In this document: positions 1-6,479 of the stretch, piece after piece
Layout of the letters: each line of letters opens with the position of its first letter
Position numbering within the stretch: position 1 is the first letter of the stretch
Position numbers and translations under genes: made by a program
Assembly: GCA_047626195.1 (NCBI GenBank)
Contig: JBLHSN010000232.1
Span: forward strand, 1 to 9,504
Length of the DNA stretch: 9,504 nt
Source: CAJXTB01 sp047626195
Lineage (GTDB): Bacteria > Myxococcota_A > UBA796 > GCA-2862545
Direction: 5' to 3'
Notes under the pieces: model-generated
What the model saw: only the letters and a program-made list of their open reading frames with translations
What the model was told of the DNA's origin: nothing
Database searches by the model: none

Positions 1-1
1 T

Positions 2-883
2 GCTGGTTCACAGCTCGGTGCCGGCGAGGTCTTCGCGCGCATTGACAACACGCCGTACCAAGCCCAAGTTGCCGCAGACCGTCAGCGGGTCCTGCAAGCG
101 AAGCTGGAGCTCAGCCTCGAAGAAGGAAGGCAAGCAGTCAGCGAGCGTGAGTTTGAGATTCTGCGACCGGGTGGAGACCGAGAGGCGTCACCGCTGACTC
201 TGCGCGGCCCACAGCTGGAGCTCGCTCGAGCCGCCGTAACCACGGCCGAAGCAGCGTTGGCACAATCCCAGCGTAGCCTTGCCCGCACCCGCTTGTCGGT
301 TCCGTTCCGCAGCGTGGTGTTGAGCGAGACGCTCGACATTGGCCAAGTGGTCGGTATGAACAGTGCTGTGGCAACGCTTGCCGGGACTGCGAGCGCCGAT
401 GTTCTCGTTGACTTGACTCTCGATGAGGTCGGCTATCTGCGCATTCCGGGTGTGACCGATGGCGAAGCGTCGACCGCAACCATCAGCCAGATGGTGGGCG
501 GGCAGCCGCTGACTCGCCAAGGCCGGGTCATGCAGCTTCTCGGACAGCTCGACCCGCAGACACGCCGTGCGCAGGTCCTCGTTGAAGTGCCGGAGCCAAC
601 CGCGGGTGGACTGCCGCTTCAGCCCAACGCGTTTGTCGATGTGGCCCTCGCTGGCATTACACTGAACGACTCGGTGACGTTACCGCCCGAGGCCGTTGAG
701 GACGGCAACAAAGTGTGGATTGTCGATGCTGAAGACACCCTGCAGCGGCGCACTGTTGAGGTGGCGTGGCGTCTACCTGAGGCGGTGGTGCTGCGCGGTG
801 GTCTCGAAGCTGGCGACCGTGTTGTGGTCAGCCCGCTGGTCTTCCCAGTGGAAGGCCAGACTGTGACCGTTGGAGGCGCGTGA
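2..883 (+). CDS. RND efflux periplasmic adaptor subunit (HlyD/MFP family), 5' end missing
   Basis: This is the C-terminal 293 residues of a membrane-fusion protein; the frame is open to the left edge, so the start lies outside the window. A TTG at 257 is internal and not the start. Visible parts in order are: the end of the first lipoyl half and hairpin entry (GEVFARIDNTPYQAQVAADR), a coiled-coil hairpin rich in Ala, Glu, Gln and Arg over about residues 20-95, the second lipoyl half (RLSVPFRSVVLSETLDIGQV), a beta-barrel domain, and a membrane-proximal domain with the typical ending LEAGDRVVVSPL. Family knowledge: such adaptors sit in the periplasm and bridge an RND pump to an outer-membrane channel. 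The next gene is the pump and overlaps by one base (TGATG), so the two are surely translated together. The substrate cannot be told from the sequence. The family call is firm. Confidence 0.93.
   Translation, partial: AGSQLGAGEVFARIDNTPYQAQVAADRQRVLQAKLELSLEEGRQAVSEREFEILRPGGDREASPLTLRGPQLELARAAVTTAEAALAQSQRSLARTRLSVPFRSVVLSETLDIGQVVGMNSAVATLAGTASADVLVDLTLDEVGYLRIPGVTDGEASTATISQMVGGQPLTRQGRVMQLLGQLDPQTRRAQVLVEVPEPTAGGLPLQPNAFVDVALAGITLNDSVTLPPEAVEDGNKVWIVDAEDTLQRRTVEVAWRLPEAVVLRGGLEAGDRVVVSPLVFPVEGQTVTVGGA
871..876 (+). promoter_or_regulatory. Shine-Dalgarno site that decides the pump start
   Basis: TGGAGG lies inside the last codons of the adaptor gene. It is 6 nt from the ATG at 883 but only 3 nt from an in-frame GTG at 880. 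The spacing favours the ATG at 883, giving a TGATG stop/start overlap that couples translation of adaptor and pump. Confidence 0.6.
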
Positions 884-3800
884 TGGAAGACCAATCCAAG
901 GGCGGTATGCTTGGTGGAGCCGTCGCCTGGATGGCCAAGAACTCGGTGGCGGCCAACCTGCTGTTGCTGTTGCTGTTTTGTGGGGGCATTTACGGTCTGT
1001 TCTCCGCTAAGCAAGAAGTCTTTCCAGAGTTCAACCTCGACTTGGTGTCGGTCAGCGTTCCCTACCCGGGAGCCAGTCCTGAAGAGGTCGAATACGGCGT
1101 TGTTGTTGCGGTTGAAGAAGCGGTTCGCGGCCTAGATGGCGTCAAGCGCGTCAGCTCGGTGTCCAACGAAGGTGTGGGCAACATCACGGTTGAGCTGCTC
1201 ATTGATGCGGACGCAGATACAGTGACGGCTGACGTCAAGGCAGCTGTGGACCGGATCCGTTCGTTCCCAGACGAAGCCGAAGACCCCATTGTCCAGTCAC
1301 CGGCCATTCGCCGCCGTGTCGTGACGCTGCTGATAGCGGGTCAAGCTGACCCTATGACTTTGTACGCCGTGGGCGAAAAAGCCCGTGCAGGGCTGCTCGC
1401 GACCGGCGGGGTCACCCAGGTCGACGTTGTTGGCCTACCCGGCCTAGAGGTCTCCATTGAGGTCTCGCGTGAGCGGCTCGATAGTCTTGGCTTGACCCTC
1501 GACGACATCTCCCAGCAGATTGCCCAGTCGAGCATTGAGCTACCTGGTGGTGCGATTGAGACGGCCGGTGGCGAGATACTGGTTCGGTTGTCCGACCGCG
1601 CTCGCGACGCTGATGACTTCAAAGACATCATTGTGCGCAGCACCCTAGACGGCAGCGAAGTCCGTCTGGGGGATATTGCTGACGTCGTGGACGGCTTTGA
1701 AGACACCGACCAAGCCTCGTTCTACGATGGCGTCCCCGCAGTGGGCCTCGTCGCGTATCGAGTAGGGGATGAGACCCCGACTAGCGTGTCCAATGCCGTC
1801 GTTGCTTACCGCACCGAGCTTCGCGGAGAGCTGGGCGACACCTGGCGAATCGCGACCTGGGACGACGACAGTGAGCTGCTGGAGCAGCGCGTTGACCTTC
1901 TGGTGCGCAACGGTACCCAAGGGTTGGTGCTGGTGTTCATCGTGCTGGCCTTGTTCCTGCGGTTCCGCTTGGCCTTCTGGGTCGCGGTAGGCATTCCGAC
2001 GAGCTTCCTGGGTGCGTTGCTGCTCATGCCGGGCTTTGACGTCTCCATCAACATGATCTCGCTGTTCGCGTTCATCATCACCCTGGGAATCGTTGTCGAC
2101 GATGCGATTGTGGTCGGGGAGAACATCTACGAGAAGATTCAGAGCGGGATACCGAAAGCGGAAGCAGCAGTTCTAGGCGCGCAGGAGATGGTCACTCCGG
2201 TGACCTTCTCCGTTCTGACCACCATGGTTGCGTTCTCGCCGCTGTTCTTGGTTCCCGGCGTGTCTGGCAAGATTTTCCGCATTTTGCCGATTGTGGTCAT
2301 CTCGGTGCTGGCCTTCAGCGTCATCGAGTCGTTCTTTGTGCTGCCGGCGCACTTGGCACACGTTCATACGGGTAAGGAACATGGTTTCTTGGCCGTTGTC
2401 GACATTCCGCGCCGGTACGCCAGTGGCGCTCTCGGTTGGTTCATTGAACGCGTGTACTCGCCGGCCCTCGATTGGGCGATTGCACTTCGCTATGCCGCCT
2501 TTGCCGCAGCCTCCGGCCTGTTGCTCATCAGCTTCGGCATCTGCGTGTCGGGAACGTTGCCGTTCAACTTCCTTCCTGTCTTGGAAGGAGACACGATTAC
2601 CGCCTCCGCACGCCTTCCGTATGGCACACCCGTTGAGCGCACTCAAGCCGTTCAACAGGCCATGGAAGCGGCAGCGCTGCAGACCATTCAGGACCTCGAC
2701 CCCAGTGCAATCAAGGGAATGTACTCTACCCTTGGTACCGGCCCCTCGAGTGGTGGCGGACCCGGTGGTGGAGTCGGCGAGGTCGGCAGCCACCTCATCA
2801 CCGTCCAGGTGGAGTTGGTGCCGAGTGTGGAACGCGAGTTCTCGGCCGAAGCCTTCTCCTTTGCATGGGAAGCGGGGACACCTCCGCAGTCAGGCCTGGA
2901 AGCTCTGGTGTTCAACGCGAATGTAGGGCCGTCCGGCGGTGCTGCAGTCGACGTTCAGCTACGCCATGCAGACGTTGATGTCTTGGCGCAAGCCAGCCAA
3001 GACCTGACCGATACCTTGAGGACGTTGGGTGATCTGACCAGTGTAGAGAATGCCTATTCTTCCGGTAAAGAGCAGCTCGACCTTCACATGCTGCCCAGCG
3101 CCAGTTCCTTGGGGTTGACCGCCCTGAGTGTGGCGACACAAGTGCGCAGCGGGTTTTACGGTTCGGAAGCCATCCGTGAACAGCGCGGCCGGTCCGAGAT
3201 TAAGGTGATGGTGCGGCTTCCCGAGGAACAGCGCGGGTCGGAGTACGACCTAGATAGTTTCCTGGTACGAACGCCTGCGGGTGACCGCGTGCCTCTGACG
3301 TCTGTCGCTCGGGTCGACCGCGACCGCGCGCCTACCGTCATCCGTCGGGAAGACGGCCAGCGCGTTGTCAACGTCACCGCCAAGAAGGCGGCAGGTGTCG
3401 CTTCTTCACGAGATGTCCTGGAGACCATTAAATCCGAGGTTCTACCTGCCTTGGCTGAAAAGTACCCGGGCCTGCGTGGAGAGTTTGTCGGTGAGCAACG
3501 CGACCAAGCGGAGTCGCTCAACAGCCTTGGGCTCAACTACCTCATCGCTCTGATAGGTATCTACGCGCTGCTAGCAGTTCCGTTCAGGAGCTACACCCAG
3601 CCGCTCATTGTCATGACCGCAATCCCGTTCTCGTTTACCGGTGTTGTTGCTGGGCATTTGCTGCTTGGCTACGGGCTGTCCATCATCAGCATGATGGGTA
3701 TTGTGGCGCTGTCCGGTGTGGTGGTGAACGACTCACTTGTGCTCATTGACGCGGCGAACACTGCCAGACGAGAAGGGAAGTCGCCACGGCAAGCCATTGT

Positions 3801-4092
3801 TGCTGCGGGCACCCGGCGTTTCCGTCCCATCATGCTCACCTCGCTGACGACCTTCTTCGGCTTGGCTCCCATGATTATTGAGACAGAAGTCCAGGCTCGG
3901 TTCCTCATTCCTATGGCCATCAGTCTAGGCTTTGGCGTGCTGTACGCCACCTTCATCGTGTTGCTTGTGGTGCCCGGCACTTACATCATTGTGGAAGATG
4001 TCCTGGCTTTGACCAAGCGGATGGGTGCTTACTTCGTCGTAGAAGACGACGAGGCTGACGCACCCCCTGCGCCCAAGCCCGAGGGAGTGTGA
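883..4092 (+). CDS. RND efflux transporter permease subunit (AcrB/HAE-like)
   Basis: A complete 1069-residue inner-membrane proton-driven efflux pump, the normal length for the family. TM1 is at about residues 23-43, followed by the family signature QEVFPEFNLDLVSVSVPYPG and the first porter domain. TM2-TM3 start near residue 347. TM4 carries GIVVDDAIVVGEN with the paired aspartates D406 and D407, matching the proton-relay pair D407/D408 of AcrB. A second periplasmic domain follows, containing a Gly-rich stretch at residues 618-636. TM7-12 close the protein, with SGVVVNDSLVLID at 944-956, where the AcrB relay lysine is replaced by Val, a pattern I recall from non-AcrB RND branches. The acidic, Pro-rich tail is cytoplasmic. 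Start ATG 883 is chosen over GTG 880 by Shine-Dalgarno spacing. It pairs with the adaptor upstream. Drug, lipid or metal substrate is not predictable; it lacks obvious CusA-type Met clusters. Confidence 0.95.
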   Translation: MEDQSKGGMLGGAVAWMAKNSVAANLLLLLLFCGGIYGLFSAKQEVFPEFNLDLVSVSVPYPGASPEEVEYGVVVAVEEAVRGLDGVKRVSSVSNEGVGNITVELLIDADADTVTADVKAAVDRIRSFPDEAEDPIVQSPAIRRRVVTLLIAGQADPMTLYAVGEKARAGLLATGGVTQVDVVGLPGLEVSIEVSRERLDSLGLTLDDISQQIAQSSIELPGGAIETAGGEILVRLSDRARDADDFKDIIVRSTLDGSEVRLGDIADVVDGFEDTDQASFYDGVPAVGLVAYRVGDETPTSVSNAVVAYRTELRGELGDTWRIATWDDDSELLEQRVDLLVRNGTQGLVLVFIVLALFLRFRLAFWVAVGIPTSFLGALLLMPGFDVSINMISLFAFIITLGIVVDDAIVVGENIYEKIQSGIPKAEAAVLGAQEMVTPVTFSVLTTMVAFSPLFLVPGVSGKIFRILPIVVISVLAFSVIESFFVLPAHLAHVHTGKEHGFLAVVDIPRRYASGALGWFIERVYSPALDWAIALRYAAFAAASGLLLISFGICVSGTLPFNFLPVLEGDTITASARLPYGTPVERTQAVQQAMEAAALQTIQDLDPSAIKGMYSTLGTGPSSGGGPGGGVGEVGSHLITVQVELVPSVEREFSAEAFSFAWEAGTPPQSGLEALVFNANVGPSGGAAVDVQLRHADVDVLAQASQDLTDTLRTLGDLTSVENAYSSGKEQLDLHMLPSASSLGLTALSVATQVRSGFYGSEAIREQRGRSEIKVMVRLPEEQRGSEYDLDSFLVRTPAGDRVPLTSVARVDRDRAPTVIRREDGQRVVNVTAKKAAGVASSRDVLETIKSEVLPALAEKYPGLRGEFVGEQRDQAESLNSLGLNYLIALIGIYALLAVPFRSYTQPLIVMTAIPFSFTGVVAGHLLLGYGLSIISMMGIVALSGVVVNDSLVLIDAANTARREGKSPRQAIVAAGTRRFRPIMLTSLTTFFGLAPMIIETEVQARFLIPMAISLGFGVLYATFIVLLVVPGTYIIVEDVLALTKRMGAYFVVEDDEADAPPAPKPEGV
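2734..2790 (+). other. Gly-rich segment in the second periplasmic domain of the RND pump
   Basis: Residues 618-636 of the pump read GTGPSSGGGPGGGVGEVGS, a flexible low-complexity stretch between two predicted porter-domain strands. It probably forms an exposed loop. A length difference from relatives here would mark an insertion; alignment is needed to tell. Confidence 0.5.
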
Positions 4093-4110
4093 CTGGAAGC
4101 GACGTCTCGT

Positions 4111-4142
4111 TCCACAGTCCTGCAATACAGCAGGACTGTGGA
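4111..4142 (+). promoter_or_regulatory. Perfect 13-bp stem-loop covering the next gene's ribosome-binding site
   Basis: TCCACAGTCCTGC (4111-4123) pairs perfectly with GCAGGACTGTGGA (4130-4142) around the 6-nt loop AATACA. The right arm runs into the GGAGGG Shine-Dalgarno site (4140-4145) of the gene starting at ATG 4149, so folding would hide its first three bases. No T-tract follows, so it is not a standard intrinsic terminator. It may lower translation of the third gene, or protect the adaptor-pump mRNA 3' end after processing. The hairpin is seen directly; its role is inferred. Confidence 0.7.
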
Positions 4143-4148
4143 GGGCCT

Positions 4149-5081
4149 ATGCGCGCACTTGGACTGGTAGTTGTGGCAATGGGGCTCGGATGTGCCGGGC
4201 CCACCGGGGCTCAAGAGCCCAGCGAAGACTGGCCACGTTCCCAAGCCCCGGATGGGTTCTGGGATGTATGGGGAGACGGCAAGGCTGAGATCAGCACCTA
4301 CTCGCTGACCCAGCCTCGCTATGGGCAAGAGCGAGAAGGGGAAGCGATTCTCGTGTTCGTCACCGAGACCTTCGCCGATGATAATCGGGTCAAGTCCGAC
4401 GGTGGACATGATGTCGAGTACCCGGTGCTGAAGCTCAATGAAGTGCGCGACTTCAACACGGGTATCTACGACTACAACGTCATGACCAGCTCCTTTTTGC
4501 GCGTCGATGGCGGCTCGGCTTGGGGCGCACCCGTAAAGACCAGCTTCTCGATGCAAGAGTGGTGTGGTCATGTGTACGAGCAGCTCATTGTTCGCGGCGA
4601 CACCGCGACGCGCACGTCGCACAGCTACTTTGACGGGGAAGCGGACCGTGAGAACTCGCTGGAGCTACCGAGCGGAGCGGTGTTTGCAGACGCGCTTCCC
4701 ATCTTGGTGCGTGGCCTTGTGGGACGCCCGACTGACGCGCTGTCGCTACAGATTTTCGACCGCAGTATGGATGCGCGTTTTAAGCATGTTCCCGGTGTGT
4801 TTCGCGAGGCTACGCTGACTTGGGGAGACACCGAGACGCTCTCAGTTCCGCTGGGCAGCTTTGAGACCACACGGGTTGAGCTCGACCGGGACTCTGGAGT
4901 GGACGTCACCTACTGGGTTGAAACTGCAACGCCTCACCGCATTGTGCGGTGGGCACGCTCGGACGGGGAGACGGGTTCGTTGGTGGGCAGCACGCGTACG
5001 TCCTACTGGAATCAGCACCGCAATGGAAGCGAAGCCGCGCGGCAGGACATTGGCATTCCACTGCGAACCTGGCCGCAGTAG
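4149..5081 (+). CDS. Exported conserved protein of unknown function
   Basis: A 310-residue protein. The start is ATG 4149 because a signal peptide begins there (MRALGLVVVAMGLGCAGPTG), with GGAGGG at 4140-4145. An in-frame GTG at 4089 overlaps the pump stop but would add 20 unlikely residues ahead of the signal. Export is by signal peptidase I (cut near TGA|Q) or as a lipoprotein at C15, though GLGC is a poor lipobox. The mature protein is beta-rich with motifs FWDVWGDGKAEI (37-48), FVTETF (70-75), KLNEVRDFNTGIYDYN (95-110), EWCGHVY (137-143) and HSYFDGEAD (158-166). I recall these motifs from a widespread exported family often labelled 'septum formation inhibitor Maf'. No Maf nucleotide-pyrophosphatase motif is visible, so that label looks wrong. 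It follows the pump by 56 nt, so it may be co-transcribed and serve the envelope. Function unknown. Confidence 0.85.
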   Translation: MRALGLVVVAMGLGCAGPTGAQEPSEDWPRSQAPDGFWDVWGDGKAEISTYSLTQPRYGQEREGEAILVFVTETFADDNRVKSDGGHDVEYPVLKLNEVRDFNTGIYDYNVMTSSFLRVDGGSAWGAPVKTSFSMQEWCGHVYEQLIVRGDTATRTSHSYFDGEADRENSLELPSGAVFADALPILVRGLVGRPTDALSLQIFDRSMDARFKHVPGVFREATLTWGDTETLSVPLGSFETTRVELDRDSGVDVTYWVETATPHRIVRWARSDGETGSLVGSTRTSYWNQHRNGSEAARQDIGIPLRTWPQ

Positions 5082-5108
5082 CTCCTAAGCGGCGGCGGCC
5101 AGGGTTCG
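5064..5108. terminator. Shared hairpin across the convergent stop codons, candidate bidirectional terminator
   Basis: CGAACCTGGCCGC (5064-5076) pairs with GCGGCCAGGGTTCG (5095-5108) over 13 bp with one bulged G at 5104. The 18-nt loop contains both stop codons: TAG 5079-5081 on the + strand and TAG 5087-5085 on the - strand. The genes are only 3 bp apart, so any terminator must overlap coding sequence. There is no T-run on either side, so termination, if it occurs here, may need Rho or only the strong stem. GGC repeats allow other pairing registers. Confidence 0.45.
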
Positions 5109-6065
5109 GGTGAACCTTAGGTCGTCGCAGATAGAGGATTCCCACAGCAACAGTAGGTCTTCCCCAGTTAATCCCAAGAACCTCGCTACGCGGCGTTCGG
5201 CAATATTGGTGGCTGTGACGTGAGTCATGATGTTGGCGGGGCCGACTAACTTTTCGATGACTTCTGCTAGCCGCAGGGTGGCGACCATGTGGGCGACGTC
5301 TCCGCGCCGTTCCAGGGCCAAGTCCAGATCGTGGTGCCAGGCGACGATTCGGGAGACGGGGTCGGGAACGTCCCACATCTTCATGGCCATGGCGCCAAGG
5401 GTGGCGTGATCGAAGCCTAGACGCTTGCGCTCAGCAATACAGAGGTCCTCGCCGTCCGAGTCGCTGTAGGTGAACTCGCCGGATTGGTCGAGCAGAGTGA
5501 TTCCGATGTCGTGGACCAGCCCGCACAGAAATAGGCGCTCTGGAGAGTAGCCGCGGAAGGCAGGAAGTCCGCGGACGATGGTCGCCACTCGAACACTGTG
5601 GTCGACAACCTCGCGGCTGATACCTGTGGCGCTGGCACCGAGAGCCATCACGTGAGCGGCGATGGCTACGTCACCAACAGCGCGCGTACCCAGCCGACCG
5701 AACGCCTTTGCTACGGTGTCACACGGTGCTCTGCGTGCATGGGCGGCGGAGTTGGCCAAGTGGATGATTTGGCCGGTAAGCGCTGGGTCTGCTTCGACGG
5801 CGGCGATGGCGTTGTGAACTCTGAACATGGGGTCACGAAGGACGGTCAGCAGCTGTATGACCGATTCTGGCAGCGGCTTGACGCCGTGTCGTGCAATCGT
5901 CGCTGCCGCGCTGGCTTCAGCGCGATTTTTCACCCGTTGTTCATCCGTGAGCCCTCTGAGACCGAACAACTCATCCTTGTAGGAGACGATAGCGCTGAAA
6001 ACATGGCCGAACTTCACGGGACACTCCTGGCACCCGTATGTCGTCGTCTCAGCAGAGTGAAACAT
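5085..6065 (-). CDS. HDOD-domain protein (HD-related signalling/regulatory protein)
   Basis: A 326-residue cytoplasmic protein. A helical HDOD domain begins near residue 60 with LPESVIQLLTVLRD, then AVEADPALTGQIIHLANSA, GRLGTRAVGDVAIAAH and CGLVHDIGITLLDQ. HD-superfamily metal-ligand candidates are all present: H156, H185-D186, H220 and H244-H245. The usual final Asp is Glu (RLAEV, E268). HDOD proteins are mostly regulators in signalling, motility or stress, and many are thought to lack catalysis; this one may still bind metal. No receiver or GGDEF domain is fused. The ATG at 6065 is used, but a GTG at 6017 has a much better Shine-Dalgarno site (AGGAG at 6028-6024, 6-nt spacing) and would remove the N-terminal CxxC (C12, C15). 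It stands alone, convergent with the efflux operon by 3 bp. The target is unknown. Confidence 0.9.
   Translation of the reverse strand: MFHSAETTTYGCQECPVKFGHVFSAIVSYKDELFGLRGLTDEQRVKNRAEASAAATIARHGVKPLPESVIQLLTVLRDPMFRVHNAIAAVEADPALTGQIIHLANSAAHARRAPCDTVAKAFGRLGTRAVGDVAIAAHVMALGASATGISREVVDHSVRVATIVRGLPAFRGYSPERLFLCGLVHDIGITLLDQSGEFTYSDSDGEDLCIAERKRLGFDHATLGAMAMKMWDVPDPVSRIVAWHHDLDLALERRGDVAHMVATLRLAEVIEKLVGPANIMTHVTATNIAERRVARFLGLTGEDLLLLWESSICDDLRFTRTLAAAA
6024..6028 (-). promoter_or_regulatory. AGGAG Shine-Dalgarno for an alternative HDOD start
   Basis: On the - strand AGGAG (6028-6024) stands 6 nt before a GTG at 6017-6015, in frame with the HDOD gene. The annotated ATG at 6065 is preceded only by a weak AGG. 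The true protein may therefore start 16 residues later, at VKFGHVFSAI. Confidence 0.45.
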
Positions 6066-6109
6066 TGAGCCTGACCGTGCAGTTTGTGCGGTGAAAACTA
6101 CAGGAAATC

Positions 6110-6137
6110 TTCATATTTCGGCGTTGTAAGCAGTGAA
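6110..6137 (-). promoter_or_regulatory. Possible sigma-70-like promoter of the HDOD gene
   Basis: On the - strand TTCACT (6137-6132) and TATGAA (6115-6110) are 16 bp apart, each matching 4 of 6 consensus bases. They lie in a short AT-rich patch (about 6088-6135) that contrasts with the surroundings. The predicted start is near 6102, about 37 nt before ATG 6065. The -35 region coincides with the GTGA/TCAC cluster. This is a weak match and a guess from position as much as sequence. Confidence 0.28.
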
Positions 6138-6160
6138 TCACGATGCGTGACCTAGTGATC
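6131..6160. promoter_or_regulatory. Cluster of GTGA/TCAC half-sites, possible operator
   Basis: Within 30 bp are GTGAATCAC (6133-6141, palindromic around one base), TCACGATGCGTGA (6138-6150, 5-bp arms around 3 nt) and a further GTGA at 6155-6158. They overlap the proposed -35 of the HDOD gene, where a dimeric regulator could bind. No known regulator motif is matched with confidence. Confidence 0.3.
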
Positions 6161-6206
6161 GGCCGATCGGTTGCGTCGCCCATATACAGGCGGCCATCGA
6201 GCAGAT

Positions 6207-6238
6207 TGCCCGTACGGGCCACGAGTGACCGTCGGGCA
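6207..6238 (-). terminator. Imperfect hairpin, weak terminator candidate
   Basis: TGCCCGTACGG (6207-6217) can pair with CCGTCGGGCA (6229-6238): 6 bp plus 4 bp with one bulged T, around an 11-nt loop. It lies about 35 nt after the stop of the doubtful small - strand ORF at 6273. There is no U-tract, so it could equally be an RNA structure or a binding site (its left arm is part of palindrome GCCCGTACGGGC). Confidence 0.3.
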
Positions 6239-6272
6239 GCTTGCTGGTAGTGTGTACAGGCGACAGGGGGGC

Positions 6273-6479
6273 TCATCCGAGGCTAGAGGCCGCTTTCCCC
6301 CGCAACAGGCTTGCCGCCATGGCGGTCTTTTTAGACTGCACAGGCGTATTGACTTGCTTAGACGCCGTTGGAGTGCCTGGGGTGTGGCCACCCTTCACTG
6401 ACCTACCACGCGGCTTCGCCTTTTTGGAGTGGGTGGGCATTGGCGATTTGTTGCCGGTGCATTGCGTGCTGTCTTTCAC
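6273..6479 (-). CDS. Possible small Lys-rich basic protein (doubtful)
   Basis: A 68-residue open frame with GTG start at 6479 and TGA at 6275-6273. It is rich in Lys, Ser, Thr and Pro (SKKAKPRGRSVKGG, then PVQSKKTAMAASLLRGKAA). A basic, low-complexity composition of this kind occurs in small nucleic-acid-binding or histone-H1-like proteins, and third-position GC (about two thirds) is not out of line for a GC-rich genome. Against it: no good Shine-Dalgarno site before the GTG (only GAAG), and I recognise no family. It sits 82 nt after the M19-like gene on the same strand and could share its transcript. It may be a chance frame. Confidence 0.3.
   Translation of the reverse strand: MKDSTQCTGNKSPMPTHSKKAKPRGRSVKGGHTPGTPTASKQVNTPVQSKKTAMAASLLRGKAASSLG

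Noticed and set aside
619..1014. - strand open frame with a poly-Gln run
   Set aside because: The Gln run is the complement of the Leu codons (CTGTTG) of the pump's TM1; it is not a real gene.
4089..4148. GTG 4089 as the true start of the exported protein (GTGA overlap with the pump stop)
   Set aside because: It would add 20 residues before an obvious signal peptide and has a poorly spaced ribosome site; ATG 4149 with GGAGGG fits better.
5598..6068. + strand open frame opposite the HDOD gene
   Set aside because: The HDOD frame has a clear domain signature; the opposite frame has no recognisable features.
6314..6335. CCGCCATGGCGG followed by TCTTTTT as a + strand intrinsic terminator
   Set aside because: After allowing a loop the stem is only 4-5 bp, and no + strand gene ends nearby.
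6409..6425. GGCTTCGCC followed by TTTTT as a terminator
   Set aside because: The stem is only 3 bp, too short to be credible.
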